From the NCBI GenBank assembly GCA_964425605.1, contig CAYRNR010000018.1, positions 1-64,000 on the forward strand: a DNA stretch of 64,000 bases. Direction: 5' to 3'. The stretch is from CAYRNR01 sp964425605. Its GTDB lineage: Bacteria > Myxococcota_A > UBA796 > UBA9615 > CAYRNR01. This document shows, piece after piece, positions 48,990-59,721 of this stretch (the stretch's first letter is position 1; the number at the start of each line of letters is the position of its first letter). The notes beneath the pieces are model-generated. The model worked only from the letters and a program-made list of their open reading frames with translations. It was not told the origin of the DNA and ran no database searches. Position numbers and translations under genes: made by a program.

Positions 48990-50459
48990 TCATCGGCAAC
49001 GCCGGCGCAGGCCGGCGAGGATTGGCGCCGCGAGGAGCGCGCACGCGGGGGTGGTTCGTCCAGTCGCCGAGCAGGAACAGCCGTCGTCCTCGACCTTCTG
49101 GGGGCGGAACGTGTCGTCCGTGTCGTCGTCGTCCGCCGCGGTGGTGTCGTCGTCGTCGCCCGTGCCGGTGTCGTCATCATCGCCGGGCCCCACATCGTCG
49201 TCGTCGTCGTCGCCGGGGCCGTCCAGACGGGTCACGCGCAGCGCATCGAACACGATCTGGACCAGCCCGTCGTAGGGCTCGCCCGTGTTGTCGTCCAGGC
49301 GCACGTACTGGTCGCCGCCGGCGGCGAAGTCGTACTCGCCCACGGGGTTCCAGCCGTCCACGGCGCTCTGATCCACCACCCCGTAGTGGGTGTGCCCGTC
49401 GTGGCGCACCTCGTAGCTGGCCTGCTGGGACTCGGCCCAGGGGGCGGCGGTGTAGGCCTCCACGAGGTAGCGGCCCGCCTCGTCGAAGTCCAGATCCCAG
49501 ATGCCGTGGTTGTCCACCTCGGCCGAGTCGGTGGTGTGGGTCCACAGCAGCGAACCGTCGAAGCCGTCGGCTTCGGTGCGCCACCACTGGGGATTGCCGC
49601 CCTTGGTGAAGCACAGGTCCAGCTCGTCCACGGTGCGGCCCTGGGCGGGGACGGCCTCGCACTCGGGGCAGTCCTCCGGGCACGTCTCGTGGGTCTCGTC
49701 GCCGTTGCAGATGCCGTCGCCGCACTCGATGCTGCCCTCGGCGAAGTCCAGCAGCGCCGCCATGTCCCCGTTGAACACGTTGGTGTCCACCGCCCCCGAG
49801 ATGCCGTCCACCGAGCCGTGGGCGCTGGTCTGCCAGAACTCCCAGTGGTTCCACTGGTCGGGCGTGTCCGGGCAGGTGACGAACCAGTTGGCGACCCACA
49901 GGGGGTAGTCCTCGAAGTCCGAGGAGCCCACCGAGGACTCCCAGAACCAGGCGCCTGTGTAGATGATCGGCATGCGGCCGATCTCGGTCTCCACCGTGTC
50001 CATCCAGTCGTGGATGGCCGCGACGACGTGGGCCGACGAGTAGCCGTCGGTGGTCTCCACGTCGAGCACCGGCGGCAGGTCGCCCGGCTGGAGCGGCCCC
50101 ATCTCCGACAGCAGGAGCTGGGCCTGGGCCACGGCGTCCTCGCCGGGCCGGAAGTACTGGTAGGCGCCGCGCACGATCCCGGCGTTGCGGGTGCCGGCCC
50201 AGTTGTTCTGGAACTCGGTGTCGTAGTAGGTCAGCCCGTCGCTGACCCGGACGAACGCGAAGTCGATGCCGTCGTTGGCCACGTCGTACCAGTCCACCGA
50301 TCCCTGCCAGTAGGACACGTCGATGCCGTCGAGGGTGGCGCCGTCGGGACAGATGACGATCCCGTCGCTGGCGGTCCAGGGGTCGCGATCGGGTTCGTGG
50401 CAGCCGCAGGCGAGGGCGAACAGCGCTGCCGCGGCCGGGACGATTCCAGGTCTCCTCAT
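48990..50459 (-). CDS. GH25 muramidase with golvesin-type C-terminus and MYXO-CTERM tail
   Basis: The 489-residue product has a signal peptide, a GH25 lysozyme domain (DVSYWQGSVDWYDVANDGIDFAFVRVS ... PVLDVETTDG; the DVET glutamate is catalytic) and a Cys-rich motif CGDGICNGDETHETCPEDC. Next comes a golvesin-like beta domain (NPVGEYDFAAGGDQYVRL), a poly-Asp linker and CSC-helix-RRR. The enzyme cleaves peptidoglycan glycans outside the cell, consistent with attack on other bacteria or own wall turnover. GGAGGAG precedes the ATG at 50459. Confidence 0.9.
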   Translation of the reverse strand: MRRPGIVPAAAALFALACGCHEPDRDPWTASDGIVICPDGATLDGIDVSYWQGSVDWYDVANDGIDFAFVRVSDGLTYYDTEFQNNWAGTRNAGIVRGAYQYFRPGEDAVAQAQLLLSEMGPLQPGDLPPVLDVETTDGYSSAHVVAAIHDWMDTVETEIGRMPIIYTGAWFWESSVGSSDFEDYPLWVANWFVTCPDTPDQWNHWEFWQTSAHGSVDGISGAVDTNVFNGDMAALLDFAEGSIECGDGICNGDETHETCPEDCPECEAVPAQGRTVDELDLCFTKGGNPQWWRTEADGFDGSLLWTHTTDSAEVDNHGIWDLDFDEAGRYLVEAYTAAPWAESQQASYEVRHDGHTHYGVVDQSAVDGWNPVGEYDFAAGGDQYVRLDDNTGEPYDGLVQIVFDALRVTRLDGPGDDDDDDVGPGDDDDTGTGDDDDTTAADDDDTDDTFRPQKVEDDGCSCSATGRTTPACALLAAPILAGLRRRCR

Positions 50460-50644
50460 GTCGCTCTCCTCCCTCCCAAGGCGGCTCCAGGATAGCAGCT
50501 GATCCGGCCATGTGACGCCCTGCACGCAATCTGCACGGGATCTACGCACCCCTTCCTCGGCCCCTCCATCCCGGTGGCATGCGGCCTTGTCATCGTGGAT
50601 CGCATGGAGCTGGGCACGAACCAATCGCTTCTGAGGAGGGCGCC

Positions 50645-52858
50645 ATGATTTCCATTCTCTTCCGCCTCGCACGCACGACCATCTGGTGCATCGATCTGTG
50701 GCAGAACCGCAACGTTCGCCGGCAGCTGCCCCCCGTGCTGGGGTTGTGTCTGTTGATGGGCGCGCCCGCGTGGGCCCAGCCCCGGGTGGTGACCCTGGAC
50801 GACGCCGAGACCGGCAGCCTGATGTTCACCACCACCGAGCCCGGCGAGTACGTGGCCGCCCCCAACGTGCGCACCGTGGTGGAGATGGAGGTCACCGGGC
50901 TGGTCTCCCGCGTCCAGGTCAGCCAGCTGTTCTACAACCCCACCGACGAGTGGCTCGAGGGTGTGTACGCGTTCCCGCTGCCCGAGAACGCGGCCGTGGA
51001 CTCCCTGCGGATGATGATCGGCGATCGGTACATCGAGGGGACGGTCAAGGAGCGGGAGGAGGCCAAGGAGATCTACGAGGCGGCCAAGGCCGAGGGCAAG
51101 AAGACCGCCCTGCTCGAGCAGGAGCGCCCCAACCTGTTCACCAACTCCGTGGCCAACATCGGCCCGGACGAGGACGTCATCATCCAGATCGAGTACCAGC
51201 AGGTGCTGCGCTACGACCAGGGGACCTTCGAGCTGAGGTTCCCCATGGTCGTGGCGCCCCGCTACATCCCGGGCGCGCCCACTGCGGTGGACGTCCCGGG
51301 CACGGGGTGGTCCTGGGACACCGACCAGGTGCCCGACGCCAGCCGCATCACGCCGCCGGTCAGCCCCGTGGCCACCGATCTCCCGGTGGAGGTGAACGTC
51401 CACCTCGCCCCGGGATTCCCCCTGTCCTGGGTCCGCAGCGCCACCCACGACGTGGACGTGGAGATCCTCGACGACGGTTCCCAGCGCGTGACGCTGGCCG
51501 ACGGCGCCGTGCTGGCCGAGCGCGACTTCGTCCTCGAGTGGCTCCCCGAGGTGGGCAGCGCGCCCGCCGCGGGCCTGTTCCACGAGGTCCTCGGCGACGA
51601 GATCTACTTCCTGATGATGGTGATGCCCCCCAGCGAGACGTCCGCGGAGGACGAGCAGATGCCGCGCGAGGTCATCTTCGTCATCGACACCTCCGGCTCC
51701 ATGTCCGGGCCCTCCATCGAGCAGGCGCGCGAGGCCCTGGCCATGGCCCTGACCCGGCTGAGCCCCCAGGACACCTTCGACGTCGTGGAGTTCGACAACG
51801 ACGCCCACGCCCTGTTCGGCGAGGCGCGCCCGGCGGACGCCGCCAACATCCGCCAGGCCAGCCGCTTCGTGGGCGCGCTGCGCGCCGACGGCGGTACCAA
51901 CATGCTCGCGGGGCTGAACCTCGCCCTGGACGGCGGCAGCGACGAGAGCCGCGTGCGCCAGGTGGTCTTCCTCACCGACGGCGCGGTGGGTAACGAGGAC
52001 GAGCTCTTCCGCTTCATCAACGGCAACCTCGGGGACAGCCGCCTGTTCACCGTGGGCATCGGCTCGGCCCCCAACAGCTACTTCATGCGCAAGGCCGCCG
52101 AGTTCGGCCACGGCACCTTCACCCACATCGACTCGGTGGACCAGGTCCGCGAGCAGATGACCGAGCTGTTCGCCAAGCTCGAGAGCCCGGTGCTCACCGA
52201 CATCTGGGTCAACTTCTCCGCCGACTGCAACGCCGAGGTCTGGCCGGACACGGTGCCCGACCTCTACCAGGGCGAGCCCGTCGTCGTCGCCGGTCGCGTG
52301 GACGACCCCGCCTGCCGCGCCGAGATCCTCGGCCGCTTCAAGGGCCAGCCCTGGTCCGTGGACGTGGGCCTCGACGGCGGCGTCTCCGGCGAGGGCATCG
52401 CCACGGTCTGGGCCCGCCACAAGATCGAGTCCCTGATGGATCTGTTCCACGAGGGCGCCAGGGAGGAGGAGGTCCGCGAGCAGGTCCTCGTCGTGGCGCT
52501 GGAGCACCAGCTCGTGAGCAAGTACACGTCGCTCGTGGCGGTGGACGTCACCCCCACGAGGCCCGCGGACGAGGCGCTCGACACCCGCGCCGTCGCCGTC
52601 AACCTCCCCGACGGCTGGAACTTCGACAAGGTCTTCGGTCCGATCAACCACGAGCACCGCAGCTGGTCCGCCGACGAGGCCGCCGTCCTCGACGCCCTCC
52701 CCACCGGCAGCGCCGACGCCGCCGACGACCTCGGCCGCGAGTACCTCGACGACTTGCCTTGCGGTGCTGCGTGCTCCGGCCGCAAGCTCGCCTTCGGCTT
52801 CGCCGCGCTCCTCGCCGGCGCCCTGGTCTGGATCGGCCGCCGGAGGATGACCCCGTGA
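50645..52858 (+). CDS. VIT/vWA sortase target protein
   Basis: The 737-residue product has a signal peptide, an N-terminal VIT domain (VTGLVSRVQVSQLFYN; PLPENAAVDSLRM) and a vWA domain with intact DTSGSM (Asp348), then a C-terminal tail LPCGAAC, helix, RRRM. This is the architecture of the proteobacterial sortase target proteins that pair with class GN sortases. The sorting motif is unusual: LPCGA with two Cys, resembling MYXO-CTERM, where Thr-Gly or similar is usual. Its stop overlaps the sortase start (GTGA). Confidence 0.9.
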   Translation: MISILFRLARTTIWCIDLWQNRNVRRQLPPVLGLCLLMGAPAWAQPRVVTLDDAETGSLMFTTTEPGEYVAAPNVRTVVEMEVTGLVSRVQVSQLFYNPTDEWLEGVYAFPLPENAAVDSLRMMIGDRYIEGTVKEREEAKEIYEAAKAEGKKTALLEQERPNLFTNSVANIGPDEDVIIQIEYQQVLRYDQGTFELRFPMVVAPRYIPGAPTAVDVPGTGWSWDTDQVPDASRITPPVSPVATDLPVEVNVHLAPGFPLSWVRSATHDVDVEILDDGSQRVTLADGAVLAERDFVLEWLPEVGSAPAAGLFHEVLGDEIYFLMMVMPPSETSAEDEQMPREVIFVIDTSGSMSGPSIEQAREALAMALTRLSPQDTFDVVEFDNDAHALFGEARPADAANIRQASRFVGALRADGGTNMLAGLNLALDGGSDESRVRQVVFLTDGAVGNEDELFRFINGNLGDSRLFTVGIGSAPNSYFMRKAAEFGHGTFTHIDSVDQVREQMTELFAKLESPVLTDIWVNFSADCNAEVWPDTVPDLYQGEPVVVAGRVDDPACRAEILGRFKGQPWSVDVGLDGGVSGEGIATVWARHKIESLMDLFHEGAREEEVREQVLVVALEHQLVSKYTSLVAVDVTPTRPADEALDTRAVAVNLPDGWNFDKVFGPINHEHRSWSADEAAVLDALPTGSADAADDLGREYLDDLPCGAACSGRKLAFGFAALLAGALVWIGRRRMTP

Positions 52859-53424
52859 AGCGTCTCCTGCGCTGGTTCCCCATCGTCCTGGTGGGGCTGG
52901 GTGTCTGGCAGCTCGGCGGAGGACTCTACATCCACGCCAAGGCCGCCTTTGCCCAGCACCTCATGGAGGGCGCCTGGGACCGCACCCTCGCCGGCGAGGA
53001 GCACGCCCGCCCCTGGCCCTGGGCCGACACCTGGCCCGTCGCCCGGCTCCAGGTCCCCCAGCGGGACATCGATCACATCGTGCTGGCCGGGGCCAGCGGC
53101 AGCTCACTCGCCTTCGGACCCGGGCACGTGGACGGCACCGCTGCCCCCGGCCAGCACGGCAACACCGTCGTCGGAGGTCATCGCGATACCCACTTCCGCT
53201 TCCTGGAGCACCTCGAGCCTGGAGACGAGGTGCGGGTGCAGGCGGGGGACGGGACCGTCACTACCTATCGCGTGGGGGGGAGCCGGATCGTCGAGCACGA
53301 TCGGGCGGGGATCGAGCTGAGCACGGATACGCCGCATCTCACGCTGGTGACCTGCTATCCGTTCGGCGCTGTCGCGCCGGGGGGGCCGTTGAGGTACGTG
53401 GTGGAGGCGGAGGTGGTTCTTTGA
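52855..53424 (+). CDS. Class GN sortase
   Basis: The 189-residue product has an N-terminal membrane helix (FPIVLVGLGVWQLGGG) and the sortase fold with catalytic His109 (TVVGGHRDTHF), Cys167 (LVTCYPF) and Arg180 (GPLRYVV). Class GN sortases of Gram-negative bacteria act on a single adjacent substrate, here the VIT/vWA protein. GTG start overlapping its stop indicates translational coupling. Confidence 0.93.
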   Translation: MKRLLRWFPIVLVGLGVWQLGGGLYIHAKAAFAQHLMEGAWDRTLAGEEHARPWPWADTWPVARLQVPQRDIDHIVLAGASGSSLAFGPGHVDGTAAPGQHGNTVVGGHRDTHFRFLEHLEPGDEVRVQAGDGTVTTYRVGGSRIVEHDRAGIELSTDTPHLTLVTCYPFGAVAPGGPLRYVVEAEVVL

Positions 53425-53463
53425 GGGGGGAGGTGGAGGTGGACGTGGAAGTGGAGGGGGGAG
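53425..53463. repeat. G-rich polypurine tract between convergent genes
   Basis: A 39 bp G/A-rich tract of GGTGGA and GGAAGTGGA units directly follows the sortase stop and precedes the stop of the convergent lipoprotein gene. Several G-runs could form a G-quadruplex on the plus strand. The same motif family on the other strand recurs at 61473-61665. Confidence 0.6.
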
Positions 53464-53464
53464 C

Positions 53465-53890
53465 CTACTGGGCGGTGAAGGTGCCCATGGTCAGGCTGCA
53501 GGCCTCCTTGGCGGAATCGGCGGAGTACTTGAGGTCGCCGGAGGTGTAGTAGTAGGTCTTGGAGCCGACGCCGTCGTCGCAGGAGCCCACGGAGTCCGCG
53601 GTGGGGCACTTCTCGGTGCTCCACACGCCGCTGGTCAGCTCGCACATGCCCTTGTAGAAGTCCTCGCCGAGGAGCTCCATGGAGCCCTTGGTGTACTCGG
53701 TGCACTGGCTGAGGCTGCTGCTGTCGTTGCAGGTGGCGCCGTACTCGGTGGAGCCGGTCATGGAGGTGTCGGCGATCTCCTCGAAGAGCTCATCGAAGTC
53801 GGACGAGCTGCTTCCGCCGCCACAGCAGCAGGCGCCGATCAGAGCTGCCGTCAGCACCATCATCGCGGCGAAAATCATGGACTTGTGCAT
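53465..53890 (-). CDS. Small lipoprotein, Cys/Ser rich
   Basis: The 141-residue product has a lipobox (LIGACCCGGG) and a short Ser linker, then about 100 residues with six more cysteines likely in disulfides. GAGGAGAG precedes the ATG. No family recognised. It is convergent with the sortase gene and divergent from nothing; located 128 bp downstream of the GGDEF gene on the same strand. Confidence 0.6.
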   Translation of the reverse strand: MHKSMIFAAMMVLTAALIGACCCGGGSSSSDFDELFEEIADTSMTGSTEYGATCNDSSSLSQCTEYTKGSMELLGEDFYKGMCELTSGVWSTEKCPTADSVGSCDDGVGSKTYYYTSGDLKYSADSAKEACSLTMGTFTAQ

Positions 53891-54017
53891 GTGTTCTCTC
53901 TCCTCTTTCGATTCGCTCTATGCTCCGGAACCCCTCCGGAAACCAGAGATACGTTGCCAATTTTCATGAAAAGCGGGAGCGATCATGGACGAAACTGATG
54001 GGGAATGGAAGGGGCTT

Positions 54018-55652
54018 TTACGGGTCGTCGGTGCCGGGTGGCGGTGAATCCGATTCGGTGACCAGGTCAGAAGCGGGGACGATGCGGTTGCGGCCGCGGC
54101 GTTTCGCCTCGTAGCAGGCGTCGTCGGCGCGGCGCAGGAGGCTCATGGGGGATTCGTCGCCCTCGTCGCGGCCGGCCACGCCGATGCTGACCGTGATGCG
54201 GATCTCCTCGTCGTCGTAGTAGATGGGCTCGGCCTCGACGGCGCGGCGGAGGCGCTCGCAGGCGACCAGGGCGCCGGACTCGGTGGTCTCCGGCATGATC
54301 AGCAGGAACTCCTCGCCGCCGTAGCGGCCCGGGATGTCGAGCTCTCGGCGGGTGCGGTCCTGGAGGATCTCGCCGACGACGCGGAGCACCTCGTCTCCCG
54401 CAGGATGACCGTGGGTGTCGTTGACGGCCTTGAAGTGGTCCAGGTCCAGCAGGGCCACGGCGATGGGGCGGCGGTAGCGCCGGAACCGGCGGACCTCCTG
54501 GCGCAGCCGCTGGAGGATCAGCCGCCGCACGTACAGCCCCGTCAGCTCGTCGGTGGAGGCGAGCTCGTACAGGCGCGCGCGGTTGATGGCGCCGGCGGCC
54601 TGGCCGGCCAGCATCTGGAGGTGGTCCTGGTCCGACTCGTCGAACTTGCGGTCCGTGCGCGGGTTGGTGACGTTGAGCACGCCGATGGCCTCGCCGTCGG
54701 CCACCAGGGGCACGCACAGCAGGGAGTCCACGTAGGAGTTCTCGGGGGCGTGGAAGCGCTCGTCGGAGCGCGTGTCGGCCACGAGCACGGGCTGGCGGGT
54801 CTGGTAGACGAGGCCTGCGATGCCCTCGCCGGGGGCGAAGGCGCGGCACTCGTGTCGGCCGCTGTTGATCGCCTCCTCGAGATCGGTGTCGGGGAGCCCC
54901 TTGACCAGGTGGATGCGCAGCATCTGGTCCTGGGGCTCGTACAGGGCCAGGGAGGCCTTCTGGGCGCTCACCGTCTCCATGGCTCCTTCGAGGATCAGCT
55001 CCAGGACGCTGCGCAGCTGATGCGCTGCCGAGAGGGCCCTCGAGACGTCCAGCAACAGCGCGAGGGTGTGGATCGATCGATCCAGGCGCCGCCGCTCGGC
55101 CGCCCGGCGGCGGTTCTGCAGGGCGTTGGCGAGGGCCATCTCCAGGTGGCGGGCGAACCAGCGCAGGTACAGGCGATCGGCGGCGCTGTACTCGAGGCCG
55201 TCGCCGCGCGCGCCGAGGGAGAGCAGACCCACGGTCCGCAGATCCAGGTGGAGGGGGATCCAGACGTGGGCGCGCAGGTGCGCGGCCATCTCCTCGGCGT
55301 CGGGGTGCACCGCCGCCGGGTCGTCGGGATCGATCACGGGATCCGGGTGGATGTCCATCCACGGGGGCCACGGGGCGGTCCAGGCGAGATCGTCCGAGTC
55401 GACCGTGGTCTCCTCGCGGGTGCCGTCGTCGAGGAGCACCAGCTCCCCGGTGCGGAAGAACAGCTCCGGCGGTGTCGTGCCCGCGCTCCCCACCACGAGG
55501 GCGGCGCTGGTGGGCTCGAAGCGCTCGTTGAGCACGAACCGGCAACGGTTCCACACGGCGTGGGGGAGGGTCTCCCGTATCAGGGGCAGCCCCTGGGTCG
55601 TGGCGTCGAGGAGTTCTGTGAAGCGATCGCGTGTGGTCAACGTCTGCGTCAT
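54018..55652 (-). CDS. GAF-GGDEF diguanylate cyclase
   Basis: The 544-residue product has an N-terminal ~200-residue GAF-like region, a helical linker, a second GAF-type domain (ALYEPQDQMLRIHLVKGLPD ... VPLVADGEAIGVLNVTNP) and a C-terminal GGDEF domain with GGEEF (residues 445-449), so active for making c-di-GMP. A product-inhibition I-site RELD lies five residues before it. Start ATG 55652 with AGGAA upstream. Located 25 bp after the EAL-HDOD gene, likely same transcript. Confidence 0.93.
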   Translation of the reverse strand: MTQTLTTRDRFTELLDATTQGLPLIRETLPHAVWNRCRFVLNERFEPTSAALVVGSAGTTPPELFFRTGELVLLDDGTREETTVDSDDLAWTAPWPPWMDIHPDPVIDPDDPAAVHPDAEEMAAHLRAHVWIPLHLDLRTVGLLSLGARGDGLEYSAADRLYLRWFARHLEMALANALQNRRRAAERRRLDRSIHTLALLLDVSRALSAAHQLRSVLELILEGAMETVSAQKASLALYEPQDQMLRIHLVKGLPDTDLEEAINSGRHECRAFAPGEGIAGLVYQTRQPVLVADTRSDERFHAPENSYVDSLLCVPLVADGEAIGVLNVTNPRTDRKFDESDQDHLQMLAGQAAGAINRARLYELASTDELTGLYVRRLILQRLRQEVRRFRRYRRPIAVALLDLDHFKAVNDTHGHPAGDEVLRVVGEILQDRTRRELDIPGRYGGEEFLLIMPETTESGALVACERLRRAVEAEPIYYDDEEIRITVSIGVAGRDEGDESPMSLLRRADDACYEAKRRGRNRIVPASDLVTESDSPPPGTDDP

Positions 55653-55677
55653 GGTGTTCCTGAATGGAGGTCGTGGC

Positions 55678-56886
55678 TCAGGGGGCGTCCAGATCGAACA
55701 TGGCGTCGGCCCAGCCCACGGCCTCGCGGTAGTAGCCTGGCAGCAGCGACTCGTCCAGCTTCAGTCGTCGAGTCAGCCGGCCCACGGTCAGCCAGTCCGC
55801 GTCGTGGTACGCGCGGGCCAGCTCGAGGTAAGCGGCCAGCGGCCCGGTGTTGTCCGTCAGCGCCAGGCGCAGCTCGCCCGCCAGCGGCAGATCCTCGAGC
55901 GCGGTGGCCATGGGGGCGTCGACGATGGCGTCGAGTACGGAGAACAGGCCCAGGGTGAACGCCTCGTCGGCCCGCTCCGGCGCCATCAGCTCGCAGAACC
56001 GCGCGCGCAGGATCGACAGCTTGAGCATCTCGTCCGGGCGGTTGTCGCCCAGCTGGGTCAGCAGGGCGATGGAGACGAAGCGCTGCACGTTGGCCGAGCC
56101 CAGGAGCATCACCGCCTGGGAGATCGAGCGGATCTCGCTGGGCAGCGAGAAGAACGCCGAGTTGATGTACCGCAGCAGCTTGTAGGAGAGGGCCAGGTCG
56201 GTGCGGATCAGCTTCTGGGCGCGGCCCAGATCGAACTCGGCCGAGCTCAGCTCCGCCATCAGCGCGAGCATGCTCATCGAACGGCCGCTGCGGGGGCTGA
56301 TGCCCTTGACCATCTGCGGCCGGGCGAAGAAGAAACCCTGGAAGAGGGTGCATCCCGCCTCGCGGCAGAGCTCGAACTCCGCCTCGCTCTCGACACGCTT
56401 GGCGATGATCTGCACCGGGCGATCGCGCAGCGCGCTCCCGATCCGCTGGATGTCGGACGGGCTCAGCGCCTGCACGTCGACCTTGACATACTGCACCAGG
56501 TCCATCAGCCCGCCCAGGTCGCGCGTGCCGTCGTAGTCCTCCAGGGCGAGCAGGTAGCCCGCGTCCACGAGCTCGCGGCAGCGGTCCACCACCGCCGCCG
56601 ATATCGACCTGTCCAGCAGCAGCTCCACGACGATGTCGTCCGCGGGCAGCAGCCTGGGCACCTCGCGCTCGATCAGGGTAGCGCTGAAGTTGATGTGGGC
56701 GCGCAGCTTGCCCGTGAGCTTGGGCTTGCCGATGAGCACGAAGCTGTGTCCCACGAGCTCGGCGGTGGCCTTGTCGCCGTCCACCGCCTGGAACACGTTG
56801 TCCAGGGAGGAGCGGAAGAGCAGCTCGTATCCGCACAGCTTGCGCGCGCTGTCGAGGATCGGCTGTCGGGCGACGAACACGTCCAT
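55678..56886 (-). CDS. Degenerate EAL-HDOD signalling protein
   Basis: The 402-residue product starts MDVFVARQPILD, typical of YuxH/CdgJ-type proteins. The EAL part has ELL in place of EAL, LEDYDG where DDFG would be, and AKRVES, so phosphodiesterase activity is probably lost. An HDOD domain follows (KLLRYINSAFFSLPSEIRSISQAVMLLG). Such proteins regulate motility or gene expression by binding partners. It is the first gene of a pair with the GGDEF cyclase. Confidence 0.9.
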   Translation of the reverse strand: MDVFVARQPILDSARKLCGYELLFRSSLDNVFQAVDGDKATAELVGHSFVLIGKPKLTGKLRAHINFSATLIEREVPRLLPADDIVVELLLDRSISAAVVDRCRELVDAGYLLALEDYDGTRDLGGLMDLVQYVKVDVQALSPSDIQRIGSALRDRPVQIIAKRVESEAEFELCREAGCTLFQGFFFARPQMVKGISPRSGRSMSMLALMAELSSAEFDLGRAQKLIRTDLALSYKLLRYINSAFFSLPSEIRSISQAVMLLGSANVQRFVSIALLTQLGDNRPDEMLKLSILRARFCELMAPERADEAFTLGLFSVLDAIVDAPMATALEDLPLAGELRLALTDNTGPLAAYLELARAYHDADWLTVGRLTRRLKLDESLLPGYYREAVGWADAMFDLDAP

Positions 56887-57052
56887 GTGAGCGCTCCAAC
56901 GGTCGTGGTGTCCACGACCGCCGTGGTCGGCCTTCCTGGCCCGCCCCGGTCGTCAGGGCTGCGACTGCACCTCCTTCCATTATAGAACGAAGCGGGTCCG
57001 CTTCCTAAGGGGGGAGTACAATGGGTCGCCGTGTCGGTGGACGGGAGGCAAG

Positions 57053-57914
57053 GTGTCGGGTCGATCGAGAGCCGGGTGGGTGGGTCTGATGGCGGTCGTC
57101 TGGATCGGGAGCGCCGGCAGCGCGGGCGCCTCCGAGTGGACGGCGGCGGAGCTGCTGTGCGCCGGTCGCAGCGAGCCCCTGCTGGTGGCGCACCGGGGGG
57201 TGAGCGCGCGCTTCCCCGAGAACACCCTCTCGGCATTCACCGCCGCCGTGTCCGACGGCGCGGCGATGCTCGAACTCGACGTGGGGCTGTCCCGCGACGG
57301 TCAGCTCGTGGTGCTGCACGACGAGACGCTGGATCGCACGACGGACGGGGAGGGATTCCTGCGCGACCACGACCTCGAGGCGCTGCGGCGGCTGGACGCG
57401 GGCGCGTGGTTCGATCCGCGGTTCGCCCGCGAGCCCCTGCCGACCCTGTCCGAGACCCTGGCGCGGGTGGGCCGCGACATCGCCGTCAACGTGGAGATCA
57501 AGCCCGAGGCCGTGGCGTCACGCGCCGAGGGTGGGATCGAGGACAAGGTGGTCGCCCTGGTCCGCGACGCTGGCCTGATCGACCGCGTCGTGGTGTCGTC
57601 GTTCGAGCCCACGGCCGTGGCCCGGGTCAAGCGGGCGGAGCCCGGCCTCTGCACCGCGGTGTTGTTCCACCACGAGATGGAGTTCGATCCCGCGGTGTTC
57701 GTGGAGCTCTTCCGCGCCGACGGACTGCACGTGAACCAGCGGCACCTGACGTCCGGCATGGTCGCGAGCCTGCACGGCGCGGGCCTGTACGTGGCCGCTT
57801 ACACCGCCAACGAGGTCGAGGACCTGCAGCGGCTGGTGGAGCTGGGCGTCGATGGCATCTTCACCGACGACGTGGCCCGCGCGCGCAAGCTGCTCGGGTG
57901 GGAGGACAGGGGCG

Positions 57915-57922
<8 letters not shown>
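57053..57922 (+). CDS. Exported glycerophosphodiester phosphodiesterase
   Basis: The 289-residue product has a signal peptide (MAVVWIGSAGSAGA) and the GDPD motifs HRG (His47), ENT, ELDVGLSRDG, HDE and VEIKPE. It hydrolyses glycerophosphodiesters to glycerol-3-phosphate and alcohol. GTG start with GGGAGG four bases upstream. Overlaps the enoyl-CoA hydratase gene by 8 bp. Confidence 0.92.
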
Positions 57923-58697
<775 letters not shown>

Positions 58698-58704
58698 GGT
58701 GGTG

Positions 58705-59688
58705 ATGGGCGATCCAGAGGTCCGGACCTACTCGGTGGACAACGGCGAGGGATGGCTCCTCGCATTGCGTCGCTACACGACGCCGTCCGCCGCGGACGAG
58801 CCGCGGCGCCCCGTGGTGATCCTCCCCGGCTACGGCATGAACAGCTTCATCTTCTGCTGGCACCCCGAGGGCCAGTCCATGGCCGAGTTCTTCGCCGCCC
58901 AGGGCTTCGAGTTCTGGACCGTGGACCTGCGGGCGCAGGGGGACTCGGTGCCCGACGGGGGGTCGTCCAGCTACCGCATGGAGGACGTGGGGATCACCGA
59001 CCTGACCGTGGTGATCGACCACATCCTCGAGCACACCGACACGGGCCACGACCGTGTGGATCTCGTGGGCTGCTCCCTGGGCGCCACCTACGGGTTCATC
59101 CACGTGGCGCTGGTGCCGGACCATCGCGTCGCCTCCATGGTCGCCATCGGCGGGCCGCTGCGCTGGACCCGCGTCAACCCCGTGCTCCGGCTGGCCTTCT
59201 CCAGCCCCACCCTGGCGGGCATGCTGCCGTTCAAGGGCACCTCCCTGATGGCCGAGCTGGCGCTGCCCCTGGTCGCCGGTCACGCCCCGGGCCTGCTGTC
59301 CATCTACATGCGCGCCGAGAACGTCGATCTGCAGCGCGCTCCCGTGCTCGTGCGCACCGTGGAGGATCCCGTGCCCGCGGTGAACGCCCAGATCGCCCAG
59401 TGGATCATCGACAAGGACCTGTGGATCCGCGACGAGAACGTCACCGAGGCCATCGCGCGATTCACCGGCCCCTTCCTCTGCGCCTTCGGCAACGCCGACG
59501 GCATCGTGCCCCGCTCCACCGCCATGTCCGCATTCACCGCCGTGGGCTCCCGCCACCGCGAGGTGCTCGAGCTCGGCGACGACCACGTCAAGATGGCTCA
59601 CGCGGACCCCTACGTGAGCCGCCACTCCCACGAGCAGCTCTTCCAGCCCATGGCAGATTGGTTGAGCAACCCCACCTCGTCGAGGTAG
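58705..59688 (+). CDS. Alpha/beta-hydrolase fold esterase/lipase-like
   Basis: The 327-residue product has the nucleophile elbow GCSLG (Ser124), an oxyanion region LPGYGMNSF, and likely acid and His at GNADGIVP and DDHVKMAH. No signal peptide. It may act on lipid or polyester substrates; family-level prediction only. ATG at 58705 (GAGG upstream) is preferred over GTG codons just before. Follows the crotonase gene by 7 bp. Confidence 0.88.
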   Translation: MGDPEVRTYSVDNGEGWLLALRRYTTPSAADEPRRPVVILPGYGMNSFIFCWHPEGQSMAEFFAAQGFEFWTVDLRAQGDSVPDGGSSSYRMEDVGITDLTVVIDHILEHTDTGHDRVDLVGCSLGATYGFIHVALVPDHRVASMVAIGGPLRWTRVNPVLRLAFSSPTLAGMLPFKGTSLMAELALPLVAGHAPGLLSIYMRAENVDLQRAPVLVRTVEDPVPAVNAQIAQWIIDKDLWIRDENVTEAIARFTGPFLCAFGNADGIVPRSTAMSAFTAVGSRHREVLELGDDHVKMAHADPYVSRHSHEQLFQPMADWLSNPTSSR

Positions 59689-59721
59689 TATCCGGCACCC
59701 GGGGAGGCGCGCGAGGTGACG

